A stretch of 16,143 nucleotides of DNA from JAICIG01 sp035532215 (GCA_035532215.1 DATKRK010000379.1:1-16143); one strand, 5' to 3'. Counted from the stretch's first letter, positions 6,198 to 13,611 are shown. Notes: generated by a model from the letters alone, not told the origin. Translations and numbers: made by a program.

Positions 6198-6698
6198 ATG
6201 TCGCACGATTTTTCGCTTGTGTCCGTCGAGGTCGCGCTGTCGCCGCTGGAGCGGTTCGAAGAGTTCGTCCAGAGCCGAGGCAAGCGCCGCTCGTCGCAGC
6301 GGCGGGTGATCGTCGAGCAGGTCTTCAGCCGCCACGACCACTTCGACGCCGACGACCTGCTCGAGCAACTCCGTGAGGTGGCGCTCGACCGCAAGGTGAG
6401 CCGGGCCACGGTCTACCGCACGTTGACCGAACTGGTCGAATCCGGCTTGCTGCGCGAGATGGACCTCAAGGGCCGCAAGGTCTACGAGCACGACTACGGC
6501 TATCCCCAGCACGATCATCTGCACTGCCAGAAGTGCGACAAGCTGATCGAGTTCAGCAGCGACGAAATCAAAGAGATCCGCGACGCCGTGGCCCGCGAAC
6601 ATCAATTTCGCGTGTTCGGGCACCGGCTGATCATCAACGGCATCTGCGCCGAGTGCAACCGCGCCAAACGCCGCACCCGCCCGCTCGATCTGATCTAA
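6198..6698 (+). CDS. Fur-family metal-responsive transcriptional regulator
   Basis: 166 residues from the ATG at 6198; an open frame extends upstream but its composition is not protein-like and family alignment starts here. Residues 18-88 form the winged helix with the recognition segment KVSRATVYRTLTELVESGLL. The dimerisation domain has HDHLHCQKCDKLIEF (His105, His107, His109, Cys110, Cys113) and CAEC (Cys150, Cys153), giving the four-Cys structural zinc site usual in the family. Upstream residues HDHFDADDLL match the Fur helix before the recognition helix. Whether it senses iron, zinc, manganese or peroxide cannot be told from sequence alone, so no symbol is given. The intact metal and DNA-binding parts suggest it is functional. 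It lies 160 bases downstream of the FlgM-like gene on the same strand. Confidence 0.93.
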   Translation: MSHDFSLVSVEVALSPLERFEEFVQSRGKRRSSQRRVIVEQVFSRHDHFDADDLLEQLREVALDRKVSRATVYRTLTELVESGLLREMDLKGRKVYEHDYGYPQHDHLHCQKCDKLIEFSSDEIKEIRDAVAREHQFRVFGHRLIINGICAECNRAKRRTRPLDLI

Positions 6699-6738
6699 AC
6701 GCGTTCCGCAGGGCGTCTGGCGATTTTCAAGGGAGTTT

Positions 6739-6769
6739 AGCCACGGATGGAACACGGATCGAACACGGA
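6739..6769 (+). repeat. Left 31-bp inverted repeat with 11-bp internal periodicity
   Basis: It reads AGCCACGGATG, then two further units starting CACGGAT or CACGGA. The internal unit is CACGGAT(G/C)(A/G)AA, 11 bases long. It matches the reverse complement of 7160-7190 at 29 of 31 positions; both differences are A/G changes at the same place in the unit. Confidence 0.8.
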
Positions 6770-6782
6770 AACGATTTAGCAA

Positions 6783-7150
6783 TTAGAAAACCATTCGTTT
6801 GAACTCCACTTTCGTTCGGCCGGAGTTGATGAGCAGGCCGACCTTGATGCCCGTGGCCTTGAGTTCGTTGAGCAGTTGAGGCTCGTCGTCCGCGAGATAG
6901 GATTTCGGACTTTCAGTTCTACGAGCACAAGGCCGTTCACCCACAGATCGGCTTTGTAGAAGCCGACCTCAACTCCCTTGTAGTTGACGCGGATTTCGGC
7001 CTCAATCTCGGCCGTTAAGCCACGCGCTCGAAGTTCAACCTGCATGGCCCGCTGATAAACTTTTTCTAAGAAGCCATATCCAAGGACGTTGTAGACCTCA
7101 AACGCGGCGCCGATGATCTCCTCGGTAATGTCCCCGTGGTGAAGTTCCAT
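6783..7150 (-). pseudogene. GxxExxY-family protein, frameshifted near its C-terminus
   Basis: The frame starts MELHHGDITEEIIGAAFEVY and carries the family motif G-x-x-E-x-x-Y at residues 26-32 (GFLEKVY). It continues to Asp68 and ELK (Glu78-Lys80), which resembles a D...ExK nuclease-like core. After ELK the reading frame is lost: in the original frame the end is Ser/Arg-rich and not family-like (stop at 6776). In another frame the sequence goes on as LADDEPQLLNELKATGIKVG and then LLINSGRTKVEFKRMVF with a stop at 6783, the normal family C-terminus. One base is therefore missing (or two extra) between about 6895 and 6912. Restored, the protein would be about 122 residues, the usual length. GAGG before the ATG lies in the adjoining repeat. 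Function of the family is not established. A sequencing error is possible. Confidence 0.8.
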
Positions 7151-7159
7151 GTCGCCTCA

Positions 7160-7190
7160 TCCGTGTTTGATCCGTGTTTCATCCGTGGCT
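7160..7190 (-). repeat. Right 31-bp inverted repeat, supplying the leader of the GxxExxY gene
   Basis: On the complement it reads AGCCACGGATGAAACACGG and onward, 29/31 identical to 6739-6769. The 11-bp periodicity continues past the repeat as CACGGATGAGG, and GAGG there is the ribosome-binding site of the gene. The repeat and the gene start are thus physically joined. Confidence 0.8.
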
Positions 7191-7216
7191 CACGTCCGTA
7201 GTCGGCTGCCAAGCTC

Positions 7217-8650
7217 TTATACGCGCAGCTCGGCTTCGCCTTCCAGCGCCTTTGCGTGCCGTTGGCGGAGCGGGTCGACCACGTCGCGCACGAACTCGTC
7301 GACCTGCTCGGGCGCCCGGCCGACGAAGCGGGCGGGATCGAGCGTGGCGGCCAGATCGATCCGTTTGAACGCGGCGTCGCCTTGCAGTCGCTCGATCAAA
7401 TCGTTCAGTCCGCCGGCCTGCTTCACCACGGCGGCCGCCGCCAGGCTGTGTTGGCGGATGCGTTCGTGCAGCGTCTGCCGGTCGCCCCCTTGAGCCACCG
7501 CGGCCATCAGGATGTTTTCGGTGGCCATGAACGGCAATTCGGCTTGCAGATGCTTGGCGATCACGCGCGGATAAACCACCATTCCCGCGGCGATGTTCTG
7601 ATAAATCAGCAACATGGCGTCGACCGCCAAGAAGGCCTGGGGCAAAGTCAGCCGGCGATTGGAACTGTCGTCGAGCGTGCGTTCGAGCCACTGCGAGGCC
7701 AGCGTCTGGGCCGCGCTCGATTCCAGGCTCATCACGAACCGCGCCAGGCCGCAGATGCGTTCGGCCCGCATCGGGTTGCGCTTGTAGGCCATCGCCGACG
7801 AGCCGATTTGCGATTCCTCGAACGGCTCTTCCAACTCCTTCATGCTCTGCAACAGCCGCAAGTCGGTGGCCGCCTTATGAGCGCTTTGCGCAATGCCCGA
7901 CAGTGCCGCCAGCACTTGCGAATCGACCTTGCGTGAATAGGTCTGGCCGGTGACCGCGTAGCTCGACTCGAAGCCCATCTTGCGGCTCACCAGCTCGTCG
8001 AGCCGGCGGACTTTGTCGTGATCGCCTTCGAAGAGTTGCAAAAAGCTGGCTTGCGTGCCGGTCGTGCCCTTGGCGCCGCGCGCTCGCAAGGCGGCCAGCC
8101 GCCGCTCGACTTCGTCCAGATCTTGCACCAGATCGTAAATCCACAGGCAGATCCGCTTGCCGACCGTCGTCGGCTGCGCGGGCTGCAAATGCGTGAATCC
8201 CAGACACGCCAGGGCCCGATGCCGGGCCGCGAACGTGGCCAGCCGATCGATGACCCGCACCAGCTTGTCGCGGATCAGCTCGAGTGATTCGCGGATCAGC
8301 AGCAAATCGGTGTTGTCGGTCACGTAACAACTGGTGGCGCCCAGGTGGATGATGCCGCGGGCCAGCGGGCAAACGTCGCCGTAGGCGTGAACGTGGGCCA
8401 TCACGTCGTGCCGCAGCTTCCGCTCGTAGCGGGCGGCGGCTTGCCAATCGATGTCTTCGACGTGCGCCTTGAGTTCGGCGATCTGTTCGGCCGTGATCGG
8501 CAACCCGAGTTCGGCCTCGGCCTCGGCCAGCGCGATCCACAACCGCCGCCAGGTCTGAAACTTGCGTTCGGGGCCCCACAGCCGGCTCATCTCTTGCGAG
8601 GCGTATCGGGCGATCAGCGGATTGTCGTAAAGTTCGTGGTGGTCGGGCAT
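7217..8650 (-). CDS. purB: Adenylosuccinate lyase, eukaryote-like type
   Basis: 477 residues. The enzyme removes fumarate from SAICAR and from adenylosuccinate, two steps of purine synthesis in the cytoplasm. Signature of the fumarase/aspartase superfamily: GSSAMAYKRNP (residues 283-293), holding the mobile-loop catalytic Ser. TSCYVTDNTD (106-115) and THLQPAQPTT (153-162, with His154 as probable general acid) are also present. The segments SQWLERTLDDSSNRR, GMVVYPRVI, LPFMATENI and VVKQAGGLNDLIER follow the animal ADSL pattern more closely than the short B. subtilis-type PurB. The start at 8650 (MPDHHELYDNPL) is chosen because family homology begins there; the 21 extra upstream residues are not conserved in type. 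No clear ribosome-binding site. No other pur genes are nearby, so it is probably transcribed alone. Confidence 0.95.
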   Translation of the reverse strand: MPDHHELYDNPLIARYASQEMSRLWGPERKFQTWRRLWIALAEAEAELGLPITAEQIAELKAHVEDIDWQAAARYERKLRHDVMAHVHAYGDVCPLARGIIHLGATSCYVTDNTDLLLIRESLELIRDKLVRVIDRLATFAARHRALACLGFTHLQPAQPTTVGKRICLWIYDLVQDLDEVERRLAALRARGAKGTTGTQASFLQLFEGDHDKVRRLDELVSRKMGFESSYAVTGQTYSRKVDSQVLAALSGIAQSAHKAATDLRLLQSMKELEEPFEESQIGSSAMAYKRNPMRAERICGLARFVMSLESSAAQTLASQWLERTLDDSSNRRLTLPQAFLAVDAMLLIYQNIAAGMVVYPRVIAKHLQAELPFMATENILMAAVAQGGDRQTLHERIRQHSLAAAAVVKQAGGLNDLIERLQGDAAFKRIDLAATLDPARFVGRAPEQVDEFVRDVVDPLRQRHAKALEGEAELRV

Positions 8651-8683
8651 AAGGCTGCGTCGGCTTCGGGCGGCAAAGACGCT

Positions 8684-8713
8684 ATCATACCCCTCGGCGG
8701 CGTTTGCCGCCAA
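8684..8713 (-). promoter_or_regulatory. Possible purB promoter with an internal palindrome
   Basis: On the complement, TTGGCG (8708-8713) and TATGAT (8684-8689) are 18 bases apart; TATGAT has five of six consensus bases. The spacer contains the inverted repeat GGCGGC-GTTT-GCCGCC (8696-8711), which could be a repressor site. It lies about 35 bases before the purB start. Confidence 0.35.
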
Positions 8714-8783
8714 CGTTTGGCCGAGTTACCATGACAGCGTCGGCCGGCTGGGCCGACGGTTCGTCTACCTGAGGAGTGATCTC

Positions 8784-9125
8784 ATGTTCTGGCGCAGAGG
8801 ATCGATCATTGCGGCATTGGCGTTTGCGCTGGCGGCATTCGCCGGCACGAGCGAGGCTCGAGTCATCAAATCGCCCGCGGACCTCAATTGCGGGCCGCGC
8901 GTCGTCAGCTACGACGTGAAGAAGGATCAGTTCATGCACCAAGAGAGCGTACTCTCGCGCCCGTGGCGGCGGCCCGGCGGCGACATTTCATATTCTGGTT
9001 CACGGTTGAAGCAGTATCAGTTCATCGGCAAGCCCGGCCGCGGCGGCATTTACGACGCGCTGCAGGAGAACTACGACGACTTGAAGCTCGCCCCCAAGCG
9101 GTACGAATATCGCGGCCATCACTAG
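8784..9125 (+). CDS. Small secreted hypothetical protein
   Basis: 113 residues with a clear signal peptide: MFWRRGSIIAALAFALAAFA and a probable cut after SEA at residue 25. A strong ribosome-binding sequence GAGGAG (8771-8776) is seven bases before the ATG, which supports the start. The mature part of about 88 residues has one Cys (Cys36), many basic and aromatic residues (for example RPWRRPGGD and KRYEYRGHH) and no transmembrane segment. I recognise no family. It is divergent from purB, and the 133-base gap must hold promoters for both. The 159 bases that follow, before ptuA, hold no gene I can support. Confidence 0.7.
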   Translation: MFWRRGSIIAALAFALAAFAGTSEARVIKSPADLNCGPRVVSYDVKKDQFMHQESVLSRPWRRPGGDISYSGSRLKQYQFIGKPGRGGIYDALQENYDDLKLAPKRYEYRGHH

Positions 9126-9252
9126 ATTTCAGTGGCCGCATATGGTATCGGGAAGGCCAAGGAGTCAGTGAACGCCTCAAAAGCGGCGCGACATGACCGC
9201 GAGCGGAGTAGTTTGACGGCGGCGTGTACTCGTCCCATTGCATGACGCTCTC

Positions 9253-9276
9253 CATATTGATCGCAATGTCGATATG
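9253..9276. promoter_or_regulatory. Imperfect palindrome just before ptuA
   Basis: CATATTGA (9253-9260) and TCGATATG (9269-9276) are reverse complements at seven of eight positions, around an eight-base loop. It ends eight bases before the ptuA ATG, where no Shine-Dalgarno sequence is visible. It could be an operator or an RNA hairpin that limits translation; both are inferences. Confidence 0.3.
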
Positions 9277-9284
9277 AAAACTCA

Positions 9285-10691
9285 ATGAGAATCGACCGGC
9301 TTGAACTGCGCAACTTCAAGAAATTCGCCGAGGAGACATTTGAGTTTCCCCGCGCCGTCAATGCCTCGCACGACGGGTCGTTTCACGTCCTAATCGGCGA
9401 GAATGGCTCGGGAAAGACGAGCGTTTTGGACGCTTTGGCGGTGGCGCTAGGCGTATGGTTGATTAAATCGCCCGATTCCTCGCTCGCCAACAGTCGTCGG
9501 CCGCTTCTGCCTGCGGAGAAGAGATTGGAATTAGTTCGATTGGGCGATCGCAGTCTATTTCAAGAAGCTCCTGGGTACGTTTCCGTCAAGGCTTTCGGGC
9601 GAATTGAAGACCATGACAACGTGTCGTGGGAACAACGAATCGGAGAAGGCAAAAAACGCGCAAGTAATACGGAATCGAAGGAAGCGATGGAAATCGTTCA
9701 GCTTGCGTATGCACGCGCCCAAGCGGCCGAGCACGTACTGCTGCCCATCATCGCATACTATGGAGCGGGTCGAGCGTGGATGCCACACCACGAGCGAAGC
9801 AAGGCAATGGCGAAGTCAAATGGCCCCGCCCGACGATGGGGTGCATTTTACGACTGTCTCAACGAGCGGATTCGACTGAGTGACTTGGCAGGCTGGTTTC
9901 AGAATGAGGCGATTGCGAAGGGAAACCGCGGCGGCGCAAACCGCCCCGGTTTCGAAATCGTGCGGCGAGCCGTGTTGCGGTCGACTCCAGGAGCGGACGA
10001 CGTTTGGTATGACGGCGACCGCAAGGAAATCGTCTTGTCGATCGACTCCAATCCCCAACCGCTTTCCAACTTGAGCGCGGGGCAAAGGACGATGCTCGCC
10101 ATGGTGGCGGACATCGCCATCAAGGCAGTGACGCAGAACAATTTTCTCGTGCCGCCGGAGAATCTGACGGCCGAGGACGAACCCCTGCCTCGCGTCCTGC
10201 TTCAAACTCCCGGCGTGGTGCTGATCGACGAGTTGGACGTCCATTTGCATCCCAAGTGGCAGCGCGGAGTCGTCGATAATCTCCGCAGCTTGTTTCCCCG
10301 GATTCAATTCATAGGCTCCACGCATTCTCCTTTCATCGTCCAATCGCTACGCGAGGAGGAATTGATCAATTTGCAAGGTCAATCAGTTCCCGAGCTAGGC
10401 AATCTGAGCGTCGAAGCCATTGCTCAGGGGTTGATGGGCGTGGACCGCCCTGATGTGAGCGAGCGGTATCAACACATGGTTGACGCGGCCAAGAACTATT
10501 TGCTGACCTTGGAAGAGGCGGCGATCGCTCCGAACATCAAGCTTGCTGAATACGAGCAAAGGCTGGCTGCAGGCATCGCCCCCTATGCAGATAATCCGGC
10601 ATTCCAAGCGTTTTTGGAACTCAAGCACGCCGCTAAGTTGGGCGGAAACGGGGCGCCTGATGGTCTCTCCGCGAAGCCAGGAGAAACCTGA
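9285..10691 (+). CDS. ptuA: Septu defence ATPase PtuA (AAA/ABC-type, RecF/SMC-like)
   Basis: 468 residues. N-terminus MRIDRLELRNFKKF is typical of RecF/SMC-like ATPases. Walker A is GENGSGKT (38-45), the ABC signature-like segment is LSAGQRT (263-269), and Walker B is VVLIDELD (311-318) followed by VHLHPKWQ. An H-loop-like STHSPF (345-350) comes after. The tail (about 400-452: AAKNYLLTLEEA to FLELKHAAKL) is helical. With the HNH protein encoded next to it this is the two-gene Septu anti-phage system, in which PtuA forms the ATPase scaffold and sensor for the nuclease PtuB. The related ATPase of retron Ec78 is an alternative family name, but no reverse transcriptase or retron RNA is here. Base composition is lower than in neighbours (31/60 G+C at 9661-9720, 29/60 at 10321-10380, against 41/60 at 12301-12360), suggesting acquisition by transfer. 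Confidence 0.88.
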   Translation: MRIDRLELRNFKKFAEETFEFPRAVNASHDGSFHVLIGENGSGKTSVLDALAVALGVWLIKSPDSSLANSRRPLLPAEKRLELVRLGDRSLFQEAPGYVSVKAFGRIEDHDNVSWEQRIGEGKKRASNTESKEAMEIVQLAYARAQAAEHVLLPIIAYYGAGRAWMPHHERSKAMAKSNGPARRWGAFYDCLNERIRLSDLAGWFQNEAIAKGNRGGANRPGFEIVRRAVLRSTPGADDVWYDGDRKEIVLSIDSNPQPLSNLSAGQRTMLAMVADIAIKAVTQNNFLVPPENLTAEDEPLPRVLLQTPGVVLIDELDVHLHPKWQRGVVDNLRSLFPRIQFIGSTHSPFIVQSLREEELINLQGQSVPELGNLSVEAIAQGLMGVDRPDVSERYQHMVDAAKNYLLTLEEAAIAPNIKLAEYEQRLAAGIAPYADNPAFQAFLELKHAAKLGGNGAPDGLSAKPGET

Positions 10692-10692
10692 A

Positions 10693-11418
10693 ATGCGGCC
10701 TGTGCTGCGCGGCCCCAGCCCGCAAGCGGTCGACTTCGACGACTATCGTGATGCGTTCGCGGAACTAGCATCTCGAATTGGCATGTTCTGCTCGTACTGC
10801 GAGCGCCGGATCGCCACAAACCTTGCGGTCGAGCATATCCAGCCAAAAGGATTGCCCGCTTATGAAAACTTGAAGGGGCGCTGGGAAAACTTCCTGCTTG
10901 GATGCGTCAATTGCAATTCCACGAAAGGCCAAAAGGACGTCGTGTTGTCGAATGTGCTTCTTCCCAATCGTGATAACACTGCCGCCGCATACACTTATTC
11001 CATGGATGGAAAGGTCAACGTTGAGGCCGGTCTGACGGATGCGCAAAAACAAATGGCGAATCGAACGCTCGCGCTTACCGGCTTGGACAAACCCGTCAAC
11101 GAAGTGCTTGATTCCAATGGAAGGTTAGTTGCACTTGACCGCGTGGCGCAGCGGATGGAAATCTGGTTGATGGCCCAAGACAGCAAAAATGACTTAAAAC
11201 TTCACACGAATGACGCGTTCCGTCGTCAGATCGCCAAGACGGCGAAGGAGTCAGGGTTTTTCAGCATCTGGATGACGGCCTTCGAGGACGATGTCTCCAT
11301 GCGCAAACTGCTGATTCTAGAGTTTGCGGGAACGGCGTCCGATTGTTTTGATCCCGATACGACGAAAACGGTCAGCCCGCGTCCGGCGAACGGGCTATCG
11401 GATGGAAGCAAGATTTGA
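10693..11418 (+). CDS. ptuB: Septu defence HNH nuclease PtuB
   Basis: 241 residues. The frame is open further upstream, but AGGAG (10679-10683) is nine bases before the ATG at 10693 and only one base separates it from the ptuA stop, so this start is preferred. The HNH/zinc-ribbon core is CSYCERRI (Cys33, Cys36), then VEHIQPK (Glu47, His48), RWENFLLGCVNCNSTKG (Asn66, Cys71, Cys74). These are the expected metal-binding and catalytic residues of PtuB, and LLPNRDNT and the helical C-terminal half also fit the family. In Septu, PtuB cuts DNA after activation by PtuA during phage infection. All key residues are present, so the pair looks intact. Position 11161-11220 is only 26/60 G+C. The gene ends 15 bases from the convergent HD phosphohydrolase gene. 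Confidence 0.88.
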   Translation: MRPVLRGPSPQAVDFDDYRDAFAELASRIGMFCSYCERRIATNLAVEHIQPKGLPAYENLKGRWENFLLGCVNCNSTKGQKDVVLSNVLLPNRDNTAAAYTYSMDGKVNVEAGLTDAQKQMANRTLALTGLDKPVNEVLDSNGRLVALDRVAQRMEIWLMAQDSKNDLKLHTNDAFRRQIAKTAKESGFFSIWMTAFEDDVSMRKLLILEFAGTASDCFDPDTTKTVSPRPANGLSDGSKI

Positions 11419-11433
11419 GCCCGCAGGGCGCCG

Positions 11434-12834
11434 CTACATATTCGTCCTGTCGTCCGCGCCGCCGGGATCGACCAAGGCGTCGAGGGCCGCGGACAACAGC
11501 GCGTCGTGCTCGCGGGTTTCGGCGTACACGCGACAGATGCGGTAGCTGAGCGGAATCTGCCGGAACAGCTCGCTGGCCGAAAGCTCGCGGATTTCGCCCG
11601 TGGCCGAGTCGAAGAGATAATTCTGGCCGCCGCTCGGCCCTCGCGTGCCGGGCCGGTGGACGTGCCGCGCCAGATCGACGCGCAACGGCAGTTCGGCCAG
11701 CGCCGCGGGCAATTTCGCCCGCAAGGCTCGCTCGACGAATTCCCCCTGGCTGAAGATGCTGCTCGACTCGGCCGCCTGCGGCGAAAAGAACAGCGTCCGC
11801 TCGCAGGCCATCCGCCAGCGGACTTGGCGGCCGACGAACCGCCGCCAGCGGCGCCCCAACTCGCGCTGTGCGGAATCCTCGCTTTCGGCCCACCGCGGCG
11901 CGTCGATCAACAGCGACCATTCGGTAAACCGCAGGTAATCCTCGAGCCGTTCGAGCGGATTGCCGGGAAACAGATGCGGCTTGCTGTCGGCGAACAACTC
12001 GGCCAGTTCCAGGTCGATGGCCCGCACCGTGCGATGAAAATAGATCGAGCGGAACAACTCCGCCCGCACGCCGATAAACCGCACCAGGGCCGACAAGCCG
12101 CGGGCGTGAATCGTCAGCCCGCGTTCGCTGAAGAAGCTGTAGTGCAACAGCCGTTCCAGGTCGAAGGCCCGGCCGCTGAAGCCCGACATATAAGCGTCGC
12201 GGAGCACGAAATCCATGTTGTCGATCGTGTACAGTCCGCAGAACAAACTGCGCAAATGGCGCAGCCAGCGCGGCGCGGCGCCGTCGTCGCCGGCTTTCGG
12301 GCGCGCGATCAGAAAGGCGATTTGCTCGGGGTCGATCTGCTCGCTCTCGGCGAGGCGGCCCTGAGGATTGCGCCGCACGCGCCGCAACAGTTCGCCCAAC
12401 TCCTGGCGAATGATCGCTCCGCCCAGCGTTTCGTGCGTCAGGCCAAAGCCGGCCAGGAAGTGCTCGTCGAAGAAATGCCCGAACGGGCCATGTCCGACGT
12501 CGTGCAGCAAGCCGGCCAGCCGCAGCAGCGATTCGACCAAGGCCCGGCTGGGAACGTCGGGACAGGCTTCGGCCAGGCTCTCGTACAACGCGGCCGTCGC
12601 CCGGCTGGCCAGGTGCATCACGCCCAGCACGTGCTGAAAGCGCGTGTGCTCGGCCGAGGGAAACACCCACCAGGCCGTTTGCAACTGGTGAATCTGCCGC
12701 AGCCGCTGCACCCAGGCGTGATCGATCACGTCGCGTTCAGTCGTTTCGCCGTCGCGGGCGCCGCCGGGCGAGGTGAAGGCGATATAGCCGTGAACCGGGT
12801 CGTGGCTCAAGCCTTCGAGCTGAAAGTCTTTCAT
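11434..12834 (-). CDS. HD-domain phosphohydrolase (dGTPase-like superfamily)
   Basis: 466 residues from the ATG at 12834; the frame is open far upstream but only as a shadow of the SDR gene. The N-terminal part has the HD metal site: EHTRFQHVLGVMHLA (His63, His68), LLHDVGHGPFGH (His111-Asp112) and YTIDNMDFVLRDA (Asp205). This is the COG1078-type family of HD phosphohydrolases, related to dNTP triphosphohydrolases. The usual family length is about 400-500 residues, so it is full length. The true substrate (a nucleotide or a second messenger) is unknown. It starts five bases after the SDR stop codon, so the two form an operon. Its G+C is high (41/60 at 12301-12360), like the host genes and unlike the Septu pair it faces. 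Confidence 0.88.
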   Translation of the reverse strand: MKDFQLEGLSHDPVHGYIAFTSPGGARDGETTERDVIDHAWVQRLRQIHQLQTAWWVFPSAEHTRFQHVLGVMHLASRATAALYESLAEACPDVPSRALVESLLRLAGLLHDVGHGPFGHFFDEHFLAGFGLTHETLGGAIIRQELGELLRRVRRNPQGRLAESEQIDPEQIAFLIARPKAGDDGAAPRWLRHLRSLFCGLYTIDNMDFVLRDAYMSGFSGRAFDLERLLHYSFFSERGLTIHARGLSALVRFIGVRAELFRSIYFHRTVRAIDLELAELFADSKPHLFPGNPLERLEDYLRFTEWSLLIDAPRWAESEDSAQRELGRRWRRFVGRQVRWRMACERTLFFSPQAAESSSIFSQGEFVERALRAKLPAALAELPLRVDLARHVHRPGTRGPSGGQNYLFDSATGEIRELSASELFRQIPLSYRICRVYAETREHDALLSAALDALVDPGGADDRTNM

Positions 12835-12839
12835 GCCGC

Positions 12840-13541
12840 TCACTCTTCGCCCGGCACGGTGAGCGGCTGGCCGTTGTGCTCGGGACCGAGCGAGAGCAAG
12901 AAGGGCGCCGCCCGCTTGGCCCACTCCTCGGGCTTGGGATACGCCTTGGCGCTGGGGCCGAAGCAACTGCGGAGCATTTCGGTGTCGATGATGCCCGGAT
13001 TCAGCGGGACCGCGGCCATGCCCGAGGGCAGTTCGTCGGCCAAGGCCCGCGACAGACCCTCGATGGCCCACTTGGTCGTGCAGTAGGGCGCCACTTCGGG
13101 CGACGTGGAGCGGCCCCAGCCGGAACTGAAATTGACGATCACGCCGCTGTCGCGCGCCAGCATCGGCGGCAAAAAGTGCCGGATCACGTTGACCACCCCC
13201 GCGATATTGATGCCGATCAGTTCGTCGAACTCCTCGGCCGTGATCTCCCAAAGCGGCGCGTTGCGGTTGACCACGGCCGCGTTGTTGATGAGCAAGTCGG
13301 GCACGAAGCCCGCCGCCGCGGCCTTGGCCGCCCAGGCTTGCACTTCGGCGTCGCGGCTGACGTCGACCTGTTGGAAATCGTGCGGCGCCGGAAACCGCCG
13401 CCGCAACTCCTCGACGGCTTGTGCGTTGCGGGCGCAGCCCCAGACGCAATGCCCGCGAGCGATGAAGCCTTCGACCATCGCGCGGCCGAGTCCCCGGCTG
13501 ACTCCGGTAATCAGGATGTTCTTCGTCTTCTGCGGCGGCAC
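12840..13541 (-). CDS. Short-chain dehydrogenase/reductase (SDR)
   Basis: 233 residues from a GTG at 13541. This start is chosen over the GTG at 13556 because GAGGAG (13549-13554) lies seven bases before it and would otherwise be inside the gene. A classical SDR: cofactor-binding TGVSRGLG (residues 12-19), NNAA (86-89), the catalytic Ser in NFSSGWG and YCTTK (153-157) with Tyr and Lys. PLNPGIIDTEM is the usual post-catalytic PG motif. The reaction is NAD(P)-dependent oxidation or reduction of an alcohol/carbonyl; the substrate cannot be told. Length is usual for the family. Its stop is followed after five bases by the HD phosphohydrolase start, so translation is probably coupled. Upstream lies the repeat-rich spacer 13592-13937. 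Confidence 0.92.
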   Translation of the reverse strand: MPPQKTKNILITGVSRGLGRAMVEGFIARGHCVWGCARNAQAVEELRRRFPAPHDFQQVDVSRDAEVQAWAAKAAAAGFVPDLLINNAAVVNRNAPLWEITAEEFDELIGINIAGVVNVIRHFLPPMLARDSGVIVNFSSGWGRSTSPEVAPYCTTKWAIEGLSRALADELPSGMAAVPLNPGIIDTEMLRSCFGPSAKAYPKPEEWAKRAAPFLLSLGPEHNGQPLTVPGEE

Positions 13542-13591
13542 GTGGCGGCTCCTCACCGGCGATTGCGATGGTCTCGCGGTGGCGGTCGATC

Positions 13592-13611
13592 ATGGGCGGC
13601 AGCGCACGCTG
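13592..13611. repeat. Imperfect palindrome GGGCGGCAGCG/CGCTGCCC
   Basis: The two sides are reverse complements except for three extra bases on the left. It lies upstream of the SDR start and begins the repeat-rich spacer. No T-run is next to it. Confidence 0.4.

Larger units (their letters stand above)
6739..7190. mobile_element. Possible compact unit: GxxExxY gene bracketed by inverted repeats
   Basis: The 31-bp repeats at 6739-6769 and 7160-7190 face each other with 29/31 identity. They enclose only the GxxExxY gene: 13 bases separate the left repeat from its restored stop and nine separate the right repeat from its start codon. No transposase and no target duplication were seen. Movement as a unit is an inference from this tight arrangement. 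Confidence 0.35.

Noticed and set aside
9126..9284. Retron (msr-msd RNA and reverse transcriptase) accompanying the ATPase and HNH genes, as in retron Ec78
   Set aside because: The 159-base gap has no long stem typical of msd, and no reverse transcriptase gene is in the area. The pair is stand-alone Septu.
11434..12834. HD phosphohydrolase as a third gene of the defence island (dNTP depletion)
   Set aside because: It is convergent to ptuB, in an operon with an SDR gene, and has host-like high G+C. Nothing ties it to Septu except adjacency.
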